A DNA stretch of 64,000 bases from Dolichospermum flos-aquae CCAP 1403/13F (GCF_012516395.1 NZ_CP051206.1:3824001-3888000), one strand, 5' to 3'; shown: positions 1-7,862, counted from the first letter of the stretch. The notes: generated from the sequence alone by a model not told the origin. Program-made: numbers and translations.

Positions 1-884
1 TAGTCAGGATTGTAAAACCACGAACCACCGCGCAGCAGCTTAACGTTTTGATTAATCTCGCTTATCCATGCACTTGCATTATTAGGCGCACCCTCATAGT
101 TATCATGCCAAGTATCAGCGCACCATTCCCAGACATTGCCGTGCATATCATATAAACCAAAGGCGTTGGGCTGAAAAGTTCCTACTGGAGTTGTTCTTCC
201 TCGATATTCTCCCTTGGGGGCATTACCATAGGTGAAGTTACCATTATAGTTTACCACATTTGTGGTGATCGTGTCACCAAAAGCAAAAGGTTTTGCAGAA
301 CCGGCACGACAGGCATATTCCCATTCAGCTTCACTGGGTAAACGGTATTTTTGTCCTGTCTTGTGAGATAGTCTAGCACAAAACTCAACCGCATCATTCC
401 AAGATACTTGTTCTACAGGTAGTTTATCACCTGGGAAGTAGGCAGGACGAGAATTTAATTCTCTAGCAACTGGAGGACAGGAATAAACGACTTTTTCCCA
501 TTGTTCTTGAGTAATAGTGTATTTTCCCATGTAGAAGGGTTTCACCGTTACATAGTGTTGGGGACGTTCATAATCTAAACTCTCTTCTTCTGTTTTTGGT
601 GCGCCCATGTAAAATGTCCCACCAGGAATATAAACCATCTCCAATTTTACACCAAAACCCAAATCTTGGCTAAAAGATTGATTTAAAGATGAATTTGGAG
701 AAGTGATAGGTAATTTATTTAATTCTTCTTGACGGGTTTTGATTTCTTGTTTGATTGACTCAATTTTATTCTCCCACTTGTTACGAAGTCCTGGATCATT
801 TTCATTACGTTTCTCATCTTCATACTGTTTAAGAAGTTGAAAATCTTTTTCTAATTCTTCTTCAAGGTGCTGACGCAAATCCAC
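1..884 (-). CDS. Formylglycine-generating enzyme (FGE/SUMF1)-like protein, C-terminus outside window
   Basis: The 294 visible codons start at a GTG with a GGAGAAAG ribosome site 6 bases upstream, 3 bases after the stop of the preceding gene. Residues about 1-57 are charged and helical. Residues about 80-294 match the FGE-sulfatase fold, with IPGGTFYMG (near 86), RLPSEAEWEYACRAG (181-195), NVWEWCAD (250-257) and LRGGSW (284-289). True FGEs oxidise a sulfatase cysteine to formylglycine; many bacterial relatives are of unknown or effector function. The cysteines needed for FGE catalysis would lie past the window edge, so enzymatic activity cannot be judged. The N-terminal helical segment resembles the N-terminus of the first gene in the same cassette (1182-1571), which suggests partners that assemble through it. 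Confidence 0.85.
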   Translation of the reverse strand, partial: MDLRQHLEEELEKDFQLLKQYEDEKRNENDPGLRNKWENKIESIKQEIKTRQEELNKLPITSPNSSLNQSFSQDLGFGVKLEMVYIPGGTFYMGAPKTEEESLDYERPQHYVTVKPFYMGKYTITQEQWEKVVYSCPPVARELNSRPAYFPGDKLPVEQVSWNDAVEFCARLSHKTGQKYRLPSEAEWEYACRAGSAKPFAFGDTITTNVVNYNGNFTYGNAPKGEYRGRTTPVGTFQPNAFGLYDMHGNVWEWCADTWHDNYEGAPNNASAWISEINQNVKLLRGGSWFYNPD

Positions 885-887
885 AAT

Positions 888-1163
888 TTACTTTCTCCCT
901 AATTTTTTGATAATGAACTCCCAAGCAGACTTGATATTAAAACCAGTTCCCAATTCTAATTCACCTTCATAATTAATTAAAAAAGGAACAATTGGTAAAG
1001 TCACTGTAATTTTATGTCTAGTATCTAATTCAGGAGATTTGATAATTTCGGCAATTTCTGCTTGACTACTGGCAGGTAAAGAAGGTATGCGTGATTGTAG
1101 AACTGCCAACATTTGCAGCATTTCTGACTCAGATACTTGATTAGCTGCTACTGCATTTAACAT
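888..1163 (-). CDS. Small protein of unknown function in FGE cassette
   Basis: This 91-residue protein is the middle gene of a tight three-gene minus-strand operon, 18 bases after the coiled-coil gene and 3 bases before the FGE-like gene. The first half is predicted helical. The second half alternates hydrophobic and polar residues (TVTLPIVPFLINYEGELELG) and ends in a basic amphipathic helix. I do not recognise a family with certainty. The context suggests an adaptor or regulator of the FGE-like protein, but that is inference from operon structure only. Confidence 0.6.
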   Translation of the reverse strand: MLNAVAANQVSESEMLQMLAVLQSRIPSLPASSQAEIAEIIKSPELDTRHKITVTLPIVPFLINYEGELELGTGFNIKSAWEFIIKKLGRK

Positions 1164-1181
1164 ATTTTCTGTAAAAGCTAA

Positions 1182-1571
1182 TTAAGTCTGATTTAGCTGT
1201 TCAATAAAAACTCTCAAAATTGCTTGTTCAGAAACTTGATAACGAAGTAAAAGTGAATCTTGCTTAATAAGAACAATATTTAATTTTGCGTCTATTTGCT
1301 GTAATTGGTTTTCTATTATTTGCAGTTGATTTCCTACTACCTGTATTTGCGGTGTAGACATACCAATTAACTGTTGTTCTAGTTCTGTATATTCTTGTTT
1401 ATAATTATTAATAGATTCCTGTTGTCGTTTAATTTCTTTTTTATATTTTTTTAATGTTCGAGGGTTGTCTTCAACAGTTAAGGCTTCCTCAAATTCTTTC
1501 AGTAATTTTTGGTCTTGAGTAATATGATCTAGTAAATCTGTCAATCTTTGTTGGAAAATCTGGGAAAGCAT
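1182..1571 (-). CDS. Coiled-coil protein, first gene of FGE cassette
   Basis: A 129-residue, highly charged, almost entirely helical protein with ATG start. Residues about 20-70 (pattern LLKEFEEA...EDNPRTLKKYKKEIKRQ) align by eye with residues about 15-58 of the FGE-like protein two genes downstream (LLKQYEDE...ENDPGLRNKWENKIESI). The C-terminal half is a Q/N-rich heptad region (QLQIIENQLQQIDAKL). The shared segment suggests homotypic association between the two products, as in effector-associated domains of cyanobacterial conflict systems; no exact domain family is assigned. It is the promoter-proximal gene of the cassette. Confidence 0.6.
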   Translation of the reverse strand: MLSQIFQQRLTDLLDHITQDQKLLKEFEEALTVEDNPRTLKKYKKEIKRQQESINNYKQEYTELEQQLIGMSTPQIQVVGNQLQIIENQLQQIDAKLNIVLIKQDSLLLRYQVSEQAILRVFIEQLNQT

Positions 1572-1730
1572 GAGTTAAATGCCTTAATTTGGGGATTGTT
1601 GAGGGTTTACGGAACTTTTCAACCTAGTGTATCATAAATATCCCCTAAATTAGCTATTAGTCATTTCAAACTTTTGCGCTATGCTATCAAATAGATAAAT
1701 ACAGATTATACTTAGCTGATACACCCTGCC

Positions 1731-1752
1731 CGCCTGGGAATGAATTCCCAGG
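1731..1752. repeat. Perfect 10-bp inverted repeat in 1572-1935 intergenic region
   Basis: GCCTGGGAAT and its exact complement ATTCCCAGGC are separated by GA. The palindrome is followed by AGGGACATCAATTTACG and other non-coding sequence. It may be a scar of a mobile element or a processing hairpin. Nothing else recognisable was seen in this 364-base gap. Confidence 0.45.
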
Positions 1753-1935
1753 CTGGAAGGGACATCAATTTACGTTAAGTTGACACCAATGAAGCTCTTG
1801 CTTTACCCCTACGAAAGATATAGTTTTCACCTAATACATATTTTGGGTTTTCTGTCAATGCTTGAGTCTTAATTACAAAAAATTTACAAGGTGCGTTTTA
1901 CTGTGTTAATCCAGATTAACGCACCCGATAGTTAA

Positions 1936-2343
1936 TTAAGGAACAATCAAAACAGGACAGGGAGAAAGGTTAATTACCCGCATGGTGACGCTATCAGTTG
2001 CGCCTTCTTCCGTTAAACCTAGTCCTCGACAACCCATAATAATTAAACTGGCCTCAACTTCATCAGCAACATCACAGATAGTAAAGGCTGGTTTACCTTG
2101 TCTTTCTAGTAATTCGGTTATAATTCCTTGTCCAGAAAATAAGGTTTGGGCATTTTCTAGGAGTTTGGCAACTGCTTCTGGAGATACCATAGGACTGGTA
2201 GCAGGTGCTTCTGGGTCTGGTTCTTCAACGACTGAAAGCAAAATTAAGCGACTGCCATAAGTTTGCACAATATTGGCAACTATATCAGCGGCCTCTCTGG
2301 CTTCTCGACTTTGATCAATGGGAAATAAAACTGTTTTAAACAT
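1936..2343 (-). CDS. Universal stress protein, UspA family
   Basis: A 135-residue single-domain USP, the usual family length. It opens with the beta strand and phosphate-side motif VLFPIDQSREAREA and ends with MGCRGLG followed by SVTMRVINLSPCPVLIVP. The ATP-binding signature G-x2-G-x9-G-S/T is mostly kept (GCRG then nine residues), but the final Gly is Asp. It may therefore bind nucleotide weakly or not at all. USPs are cytosolic dimers induced by stress or growth arrest. It is divergent to pgk with 88 bases between them, so the two promoters share that interval. Confidence 0.9.
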   Translation of the reverse strand: MFKTVLFPIDQSREAREAADIVANIVQTYGSRLILLSVVEEPDPEAPATSPMVSPEAVAKLLENAQTLFSGQGIITELLERQGKPAFTICDVADEVEASLIIMGCRGLGLTEEGATDSVTMRVINLSPCPVLIVP

Positions 2344-2431
2344 ATCTCACCTCTGCGCCCCTCACTCCGGTAAAATCTTGATGGTCATATTTTGAAGACA
2401 ATAACAAAAAAGTAATCAGGAGAGTTGTACT

Positions 2432-3634
2432 GTGTCTAAAAAAAGTTTAGCAAGTTTATCTGCGGCTGATATATCTGGAAAACGCGCTTTAGTAAGAGTT
2501 GATTTTAATGTGCCTGTGGATGATCAAGGAAACATTACCGATGATACCCGGATTCGGGCAGCGCTGCCAACTATCCAAGATTTGACCCAAAAGGGTGCTA
2601 AGGTCATTTTAACAAGCCATTTCGGTCGTCCCAAGGGTGTAGATGAAAAATTGCGTTTAACCCCGGTTGCTAAACGTCTTTCTGAGTTGTTAGGACAGGA
2701 AGTTATCAAAACTGATGACTGTATTGGTGATGATGTTGCTGCTAAAGTTGCAGCTTTGGACAATGGCCAAGTGCTATTGTTAGAAAATGTCCGCTTTTAC
2801 AAGGAAGAAGAAAAGAACGACCCCGAATTTGCTCAAAAATTGGCAGCAAACGCTGATTTTTATGTAAATGATGCTTTTGGAACTGCACACCGCGCTCACG
2901 CTTCTACTGAGGGTGTAACTAAGTTTTTAAGTCCTTCTGTAGCTGGTTATTTGGTTGAGAAGGAATTGCAATACTTACAAAGTGCAATTGAAGAACCTAA
3001 GCGTCCTTTGGCGGCTATTATTGGCGGTTCTAAGGTTTCTAGCAAAATCGGTGTGATTGAAACTTTGTTGGAAAAGTGCGATAAGTTGATCATTGGCGGT
3101 GGGATGATTTTCACCTTCTATAAAGCTCGTGGCTTGAATGTTGGTAAGTCTTTGGTTGAAGAAGACAAGCTAGAATTGGCTAAAGAGTTGGAAGCTAAAG
3201 CCAAAGAACGGGGTGTGGCTTTGTTGCTACCTACAGATATTGTTTCTGCTGATAAGTTTGCGCCTGATGCTAATGCTACTACTGTCAGCATTGAAAATAT
3301 CCCTGCCGATGGTATGGGTTTAGATATTGGTCCTGATTCTATCAAGGTTTTCCAAGCGGCTTTGGCTGATTGTCAGACTGTGATTTGGAATGGGCCTATG
3401 GGTGTGTTTGAGTTTGATAAATTTGCTGCGGGTACAGAAGCGATCGCTCATACTTTAGCAGAAATTGGCAAAACCGGCGCAACTACCATTATCGGTGGTG
3501 GTGACTCTGTAGCGGCTGTGGAAAAGGTCGGTTTAGCTGACCAAATGAGCCACATTTCTACCGGTGGTGGTGCTAGTTTGGAGTTGCTAGAAGGTAAGGT
3601 TTTGCCTGGTATTGCAGCTTTAGATGAAGCGTAA
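2432..3634 (+). CDS. pgk: Phosphoglycerate kinase
   Basis: Catalyses 1,3-bisphosphoglycerate + ADP to 3-phosphoglycerate + ATP, and the reverse in the Calvin cycle. The 400-residue length is standard. Signatures seen are RVDFNVP near residue 22, TSHFGRPKG (substrate loop), [13 protein letters not shown], the nucleotide site KVSSKIGVI and the C-terminal [10 protein letters not shown] and [13 protein letters not shown] motifs. The start is GTG, preceded by CAGGAGAG about 8 bases upstream; no closer ATG fits. A Rho-independent terminator follows. A decayed piece of its 3' end lies at about 6010-6150. Confidence 0.98.
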   Translation: MSKKSLASLSAADISGKRALVRVDFNVPVDDQGNITDDTRIRAALPTIQDLTQKGAKVILTSHFGRPKGVDEKLRLTPVAKRLSELLGQEVIKTDDCIGDDVAAKVAALDNGQVLLLENVRFYKEEEKNDPEFAQKLAANADFYVNDAFGTAHRAHASTEGVTKFLSPSVAGYLVEKELQYLQSAIEEPKRPLAAIIGGSKVSSKIGVIETLLEKCDKLIIGGGMIFTFYKARGLNVGKSLVEEDKLELAKELEAKAKERGVALLLPTDIVSADKFAPDANATTVSIENIPADGMGLDIGPDSIKVFQAALADCQTVIWNGPMGVFEFDKFAAGTEAIAHTLAEIGKTGATTIIGGGDSVAAVEKVGLADQMSHISTGGGASLELLEGKVLPGIAALDEA

Positions 3635-3665
3635 GCTGTTAAATTTCGATAATTGATAACAAATT

Positions 3666-3702
3666 GAGTAGGGGTGTAGTTTTACATTACCTTACTCTTT
3701 TT
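3666..3702 (+). terminator. Rho-independent terminator of pgk
   Basis: GAGTAGGGGTGTA pairs, with one small bulge, with TACATTACCTTACTC, then TTTTT follows. It lies 31 bases after the pgk stop and before the toxin-antitoxin pair, so the accessory genes are probably transcribed separately. Confidence 0.75.
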
Positions 3703-3737
3703 GTTAGCATTTATCTACTAGCATTAGGAAGTTAGCC

Positions 3738-3991
3738 AAAGGTAAAATTATGGAAACCCAAGAATTAAAAGCCTTGATTAAGGAGATAGTTCAAGAAGTA
3801 TTACAACAAGAAAAACTAACGCTTTATCATACCTTGTTACCATATATAAATAATACAGAAAATCAAGAATGGAATCAATTTTCTCTTGAACAAGCTATGA
3901 GAGGTTTAGAAAATGATCATCTCCCCGAATACACAGAAGCGGACATTATAGAAAAATGGCAATAGTTGGTCAAATTGTTTTATTCAAATTT
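3738..3991 (+). repeat. Direct duplication, copy 1 (antitoxin plus first codons of toxin)
   Basis: About 254 bases nearly identical to 7377-7630. Homology begins at AAAGGT just upstream of the antitoxin ATG and stops abruptly after TTATTCAAATTT, in codon 12 of the toxin. Only a few substitutions separate the copies. Confidence 0.9.
3750..3965 (+). CDS. Antitoxin of PemK/MazF-type toxin-antitoxin pair, copy 1
   Basis: A 71-residue acidic helical protein whose stop overlaps the start of the toxin gene by 10 bases, the typical coupled antitoxin-toxin layout. The N-terminus (LKALIKEIVQEVLQQEK) is a likely dimerising helix. The C-terminal part (LPEYTEADIIEKW) would be the toxin-binding tail. It has no close relation to MazE that I can name; the antitoxin assignment rests on size, overlap and the toxin next door. 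A nearly identical copy lies at 7389-7604. Confidence 0.75.
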   Translation: METQELKALIKEIVQEVLQQEKLTLYHTLLPYINNTENQEWNQFSLEQAMRGLENDHLPEYTEADIIEKWQ

Positions 3992-4303
3992 CCCCAAACG
4001 AATCTGGCAATTGGAAAGTTACGCCCAGCACTTCTAATTAAGCCATTAATCAACAATTATGATGATTGGCTAGTTTGTATGATTTCCACTAAAACAGGGC
4101 AAGAATTGACTGGAATTGACGAAATTATTACACCCAATGATCAGGATTTTAAACAAACAGGCTTAAAATCAGAAAGTGTTTTTCGAGTCTCACGGTTAGC
4201 AGTTGTATCAGAAAAGATATTATTAGGAAATATTGGTGAAATTTCCACAGAAAGATTAGAGCGAATTAAAATCAATCTGGCAAACTGGATTTTAAGTAAT
4301 TGA
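3956..4303 (+). CDS. PemK/MazF-family endoribonuclease toxin
   Basis: A 115-residue protein with the family pattern: beta-start VGQIVLFKFPQTN, the KLRPALLI motif near residue 22, CMISTK in mid-protein, and the SVFRVSRLAVV strand. MazF-type toxins are sequence-specific mRNA interferases neutralised by the cognate antitoxin. The ATG lies inside the last codons of the antitoxin gene, implying translational coupling and likely autorepression of the operon. The protein appears full length, unlike the truncated second copy at 7595. Confidence 0.85.
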   Translation: MAIVGQIVLFKFPQTNLAIGKLRPALLIKPLINNYDDWLVCMISTKTGQELTGIDEIITPNDQDFKQTGLKSESVFRVSRLAVVSEKILLGNIGEISTERLERIKINLANWILSN

Positions 4304-4441
4304 TTTTAGGCAGTATTTATTGTACTATACAATCACTCATGTAGTTTGGGAAATATTTTTTATCCCGCGCAATTGAAAGATAAAAGATGAGGTTTTAGCT
4401 TTGTCATTCATTCCATAAATGTTGAATTTAAGGTACAAAAA

Positions 4442-5971
4442 ATGAGTTTTAATAATTTTGCTGAATTACAAGATTTGATTCGGAGTTACAATTCAAAGTC
4501 TATTTTAGAAATAGGAACTCGGATATGTTATGAAATTTTCTACAATCAAAATAACTCAGACCCATTGATTTATTTATTAGATAATGCTAAACGTGGTTAT
4601 GCAATTCGTATAATTTTATTAGCCAGTATGGGTAATCCTCATCGTAGAAAAAACATTGATGAGAAAATTTTTCATACTTATATAAATGATTACTATAATT
4701 TTGAAAATCATACTATTGCATATCCAGATGTCCTTGATCAAGAAGCAGAAACCATATTTAGATGTATTCAAACTTGGGAAGTAAAAAATACAAGCAAAGT
4801 TCGTAATTGGTTATTAAAACTTAGTGATATTTTTGATACAACAGCAATTAGGCAATATATGTTAGTTCTATTTTTGCAAAGACAAGCAGCCTTACAAAAT
4901 GAAGGTTTTGGACAATCAATTTATCGAGTTCATAGAACAATCAAATTCATAGAACTTTTAGAAAGTCGCTGTAATGAAAATTTTAGGGAAAAGTTTTTCA
5001 AATCTACAGGATTAAGTTTAGAAATCTACTTTAAGCAATTCTTGGGTTGTATAGGTTTATTTACTAAAATGAATGGCTACTGCGATTTTTCTCAATTTCC
5101 TGATATTGATATTCCAGAATATGGAATCACTAATGAAACTCTCAAGTTATTTATTCAGCAAAATAGCGTACCATTTCATTCAAAATATGAAACTTCATTC
5201 AGCAGTAAAGTAAGCAAAAAGCTTCAAAATACATCTGAATTTTACAAACCTTTCTTTTACAATTTCTTTCTAGAAAAGCCATTGGTTGAATTTAGTCAAG
5301 ATAAATTTTATTTGCCCGATCCTTTTTCTTTTATTGAATCATGTTGGAATCAAATTGAAAGTTTAGTTTTAAAAAACTGGACTGAAAAAGAACGAGGGAG
5401 AATTTTAAGTAGTTCATTTGAAGAATATCTTGAAAAAGTTTTACTTCCATCTATCGCTAAATCTTTCATAAAAATACCTGAAGTTGAAAATTCTAAAGAT
5501 CCTTCTGATAAACGTGCTGATTTTCTCATTGAACTGCCTCAGTTTTACATAGTTCTAGAATGTAAAAATAGTCTCATGTCTCTGGATACGAGTAACTATT
5601 TCGATCCTGAAGGAATTGCCGGACTTTGGTGTCGTACACACTTGGCCGTTGAACAAATAGCTGCAACAGTAAAGGCTATTGATATTAAGGATAAGCCAGT
5701 AATTCCTCTTGTATTAACTTTTTATGACAGCATTGCATCATCGGCACTATTAACAGCAATGATCAAAAACAGTGATTATTGTGGTCGAATGGATTTGAAA
5801 ATTCCCCCAATTGTGTATTCTTTGCATGAATTTGAACATCGGATATTTAATAGAAGTTTTGATAATTGGGCTGAGTTAATCCTACAAACACACAATAACC
5901 CAAATGTATGTGTAGAACCTGATAATCAAGGACATAACTATCAACACTTGGCAGATATTCAACTTTTATAA
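4442..5971 (+). CDS. Unknown protein with C-terminal PD-(D/E)XK nuclease-like domain
   Basis: A 509-residue protein. The first about 300 residues are helical and not recognised. The C-terminal part carries a nuclease-like core: helix FEEYLEKVLLPS near 322, Asp360 in RADFLIELP, and Glu373-Cys-Lys375 in LECKNS, then a helix with EQIAATVKAI. This D-x12-E-x-K arrangement with preceding Glu and following Gln is typical of PD-(D/E)XK endonucleases. It sits alone between a toxin-antitoxin pair and DUF29/Uma2 genes, so a role in defence or DNA transactions is plausible but unproven. Codon use is AT-rich like the rest of the island. Confidence 0.6.
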   Translation: MSFNNFAELQDLIRSYNSKSILEIGTRICYEIFYNQNNSDPLIYLLDNAKRGYAIRIILLASMGNPHRRKNIDEKIFHTYINDYYNFENHTIAYPDVLDQEAETIFRCIQTWEVKNTSKVRNWLLKLSDIFDTTAIRQYMLVLFLQRQAALQNEGFGQSIYRVHRTIKFIELLESRCNENFREKFFKSTGLSLEIYFKQFLGCIGLFTKMNGYCDFSQFPDIDIPEYGITNETLKLFIQQNSVPFHSKYETSFSSKVSKKLQNTSEFYKPFFYNFFLEKPLVEFSQDKFYLPDPFSFIESCWNQIESLVLKNWTEKERGRILSSSFEEYLEKVLLPSIAKSFIKIPEVENSKDPSDKRADFLIELPQFYIVLECKNSLMSLDTSNYFDPEGIAGLWCRTHLAVEQIAATVKAIDIKDKPVIPLVLTFYDSIASSALLTAMIKNSDYCGRMDLKIPPIVYSLHEFEHRIFNRSFDNWAELILQTHNNPNVCVEPDNQGHNYQHLADIQLL

Positions 5972-6009
5972 TATTGAATTTGGGTAATATTGAACTTACT
6001 ATTTGTAGA

Positions 6010-6150
6010 TAGATTTTCTGTGGGTATGGAAGCGAACTGACAAGTTAGCGTTTGCGCGATCGCTAATACTCTAGCAGAAATTGGCAAAACTTGCACAACA
6101 ACCGTTATCATTAGTGGTGACTCTGTAGTTGATCGCGTTATCAGCTATGC
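6010..6150 (+). pseudogene. Decayed fragment of pgk 3' region
   Basis: The stretch CGATCGCTAATACTCTAGCA and the next about 70 bases match pgk near 3439-3525; the translation [12 protein letters not shown] then GDSV parallels pgk [12 protein letters not shown] then GDSV. An insertion of about 24 bases interrupts the match at its 5' part and the reading frame is lost. Only this end of the gene is present. It shows that pgk DNA was copied into the island, next to the toxin-antitoxin duplication. Confidence 0.8.
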
Positions 6151-6183
6151 TAGAAATAGCAAACTTCAAGGAGAGAGCAAATC

Positions 6184-6606
6184 ATGGAAGAATTACTAGA
6201 ACTCAGAGAATTAGTGGTTTCTGGCAACCTAGAAGCGGCTCTATCTTTAATTGATGAATTAGAAGAAATGAGCAAAGAAGATAAAATCAATAAAATTTAT
6301 AGCTATTGTGTAGTGCTTTTAGTCCATTTAATTAAACAACAAGCAGAAAAAAGGACAACTCATTCTTGGGATGTTTCCATTCGCAATGCTATTGATGCAA
6401 TTGAGCGGATCAACAAACGCAGAAAATCTGGAGGATATTACATGGACAAAAAAGAAATAGAAGAAATTTTACCAGGAGCTTATAATAGAGCTTTAGATAA
6501 TGCTTCTTTAGAAGCTTTTGGCGGAATTTATGATGAATTAACCTTAAGAAATATGGTAGATCAAGAATTAATTATTAAACAGGCATTAAATTTTATTTTT
6601 AATTAA
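6184..6606 (+). CDS. DUF29 family protein
   Basis: A 140-residue protein with the DUF29 signature: MEELLELRELV, ALSLIDELEEMSKEDKINKI, LLVHLIKQQAEKR, SIRNAIDAIERINKRRKSGG and DNASLEAFGGIYDE. DUF29 proteins are multiplied in cyanobacterial genomes and have no settled function. The start has GGAGAG 8 bases upstream. It is followed by a Uma2-type gene 81 bases later. A C-terminal fragment of another DUF29 subgroup is present at 17735-17941. Confidence 0.85.
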   Translation: MEELLELRELVVSGNLEAALSLIDELEEMSKEDKINKIYSYCVVLLVHLIKQQAEKRTTHSWDVSIRNAIDAIERINKRRKSGGYYMDKKEIEEILPGAYNRALDNASLEAFGGIYDELTLRNMVDQELIIKQALNFIFN

Positions 6607-6687
6607 ATAAAGCGCGAAGTTGATTAATGAAAAAATTCTTTTCCTATTAACTATCTACAATTAATAAACCAAATTAAGGAAAACAAT

Positions 6688-7272
6688 ATGCAAGTACAAA
6701 CTCGCAAACATATTTACACACCTGAAGAATATTTAGAATTAGAAGAAAAAGCACTTTATAAAAGCGAATATCGGGATGGAGAAATTATTCCTATGACTGG
6801 GGGAACTGGTAATCATAATAAAATTACACTAGCTATTGCGGCGATTTTACTATATGCCATGAGACGCAAAAACAATGAAGTTTTTATGGGAGATATGCGT
6901 TTATGGATTCCACAATTTAAAGAATATACTTATCCCGACGTGATTGTAACTGATGGTCAGTCCACTTATACAAGTAAAAATAATACAACGGTGACAAATC
7001 CTCTATTAATTGTTGAGGTTTTATCTAAATCTACAAAAAATTATGACCAAGGTGATAAATTTACTTTTTATCGTTCTATTCCCCAATTTAAAGAATATGT
7101 TTTAGTGGAACAAAATCAATATCAGGTGATGCACTATAGCAAAACTAATGAGGGAGAATGGATTTTTCGAGAATATAAATCTGAAAATGATATTGTTAAA
7201 TTGCAATATCTTGATTTTGAAATTAGTTTAGTTGACATTTATCAAGATGCTAATTTTAACGATAAAGAATAA
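6688..7272 (+). CDS. Uma2 family endonuclease-like protein (DUF820)
   Basis: A 194-residue protein of the Uma2/DUF820 group, very abundant in cyanobacteria and built on a PD-(D/E)XK fold. Diagnostic parts are YTPEEYLELEE, YRDGEIIPMTGGTGNHN, the acidic YPDVIVTDG, and the LIVEVLSKSTKNYDQGDKF block that supplies E-x-(S)K. Biological substrate and role are unknown. An SD-like AAGGAAA precedes the ATG. No partner gene is evident. Confidence 0.9.
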   Translation: MQVQTRKHIYTPEEYLELEEKALYKSEYRDGEIIPMTGGTGNHNKITLAIAAILLYAMRRKNNEVFMGDMRLWIPQFKEYTYPDVIVTDGQSTYTSKNNTTVTNPLLIVEVLSKSTKNYDQGDKFTFYRSIPQFKEYVLVEQNQYQVMHYSKTNEGEWIFREYKSENDIVKLQYLDFEISLVDIYQDANFNDKE

Positions 7273-7335
7273 TATCAAGTTCGGATAATTACTTACGATA
7301 TACAGCAATTTCTGGTGTTATGAGGTACATATTCA

Positions 7336-7352
7336 GCGGGCAAGATGCCCGC
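7336..7352. repeat. Short palindrome GCGGGCAAGATGCCCGC
   Basis: A 7-bp stem (GCGGGCA/TGCCCGC) with a 3-base centre, in an AT-rich interval directly upstream of the second antitoxin copy. This motif with flanking CACTACAAGAGC looks like a dispersed cyanobacterial repeat. Confidence 0.5.
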
Positions 7353-7376
7353 ACTACAAGAGCGAAATCTGCTGTA

Positions 7377-7630
7377 AAAGGTCAAATTATGGAAACCCAA
7401 GAATTAAAAGCCTTGATTAAGGAGATAGTTCAAGAAGTATTGCAACAAGAAAAACTAACGCTTTATAATACCTTGTTACCATATATAAATAATACAGAAA
7501 ATCAAGAATGGAATCAATTTTCTCTTGAACAGGCCATGAGAGGTTTAGAAAATGATCATCTCCCTGAATACACAGAAGCGGATATCATAGAAAAATGGCA
7601 ATAGTTGGTCAAATTATTTTATTCAAATTT
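7377..7630 (+). repeat. Direct duplication, copy 2 (antitoxin plus first codons of toxin)
   Basis: Matches 3738-3991 almost base for base. The match ends at TTATTCAAATTT and unrelated DNA follows. The 3.4 kb between the copies contains the PD-(D/E)XK, DUF29 and Uma2 genes and a pgk remnant. Confidence 0.9.
7389..7604 (+). CDS. Antitoxin, copy 2 (without an intact toxin)
   Basis: A 71-residue protein differing from copy 1 by essentially one residue (LYNTLLPY instead of LYHTLLPY). I chose the ATG at 7389 because it aligns with copy 1; a longer frame from 7320 would add residues encoded by a palindromic repeat. As the adjoining toxin is truncated, this is a solitary antitoxin. It could still neutralise the copy 1 toxin, making loss of copy 1 less costly. 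Confidence 0.75.
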   Translation: METQELKALIKEIVQEVLQQEKLTLYNTLLPYINNTENQEWNQFSLEQAMRGLENDHLPEYTEADIIEKWQ

Positions 7631-7852
7631 GTTAGATTGCTGATATTTTCAATATGGTTATTGCTCAATTTTCCAAATCGCTTGGATAATATACGCACCA
7701 ATAAATTTGTTGCTTGTCGAATTTCACTAACTATTAAATCGGCGGTTAGAAACCGCGTCTACACAGGAAAAACCCACGCAGGTGGGTTTCAAACGTTTGA
7801 TTTTTATTTAGTCCGCGCCGGCGGACTTTATTTGTGTAGCCGCGACTTCTAG
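7595..7852 (+). pseudogene. Truncated PemK/MazF toxin, copy 2
   Basis: The first 12 codons (MAIVGQIILFKF) match the intact toxin, then the frame continues into unrelated DNA and a structured repeat until a chance stop. The RPAL motif and all later catalytic parts are missing, so no toxin activity is expected. The break at 7630 coincides with the end of the duplication. Confidence 0.85.
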
Positions 7853-7857
7853 TCGCC
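7741..7857. repeat. Structured interspersed repeat with hairpin ends, copy A
   Basis: About 117 bases bounded by GGCGGTTAGAAACCGC and GCGACTTCTAGTCGCC, which are inverted relatives of each other and each fold into a hairpin. Inside are ACCCACGCAGGTGGGT and GTCCGCGCCGGCGGAC hairpins. The same order of four hairpins occurs at 33427-33543 with different stem sequences. MITE-like; no coding capacity. Confidence 0.75.
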
Positions 7858-7862
7858 AAAGC

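Noticed and set aside
7320-7388. N-terminal extension of the second antitoxin
   Set aside because: The added residues are encoded by a palindromic repeat and are absent from copy 1; the ATG at 7389 matches the intact locus.
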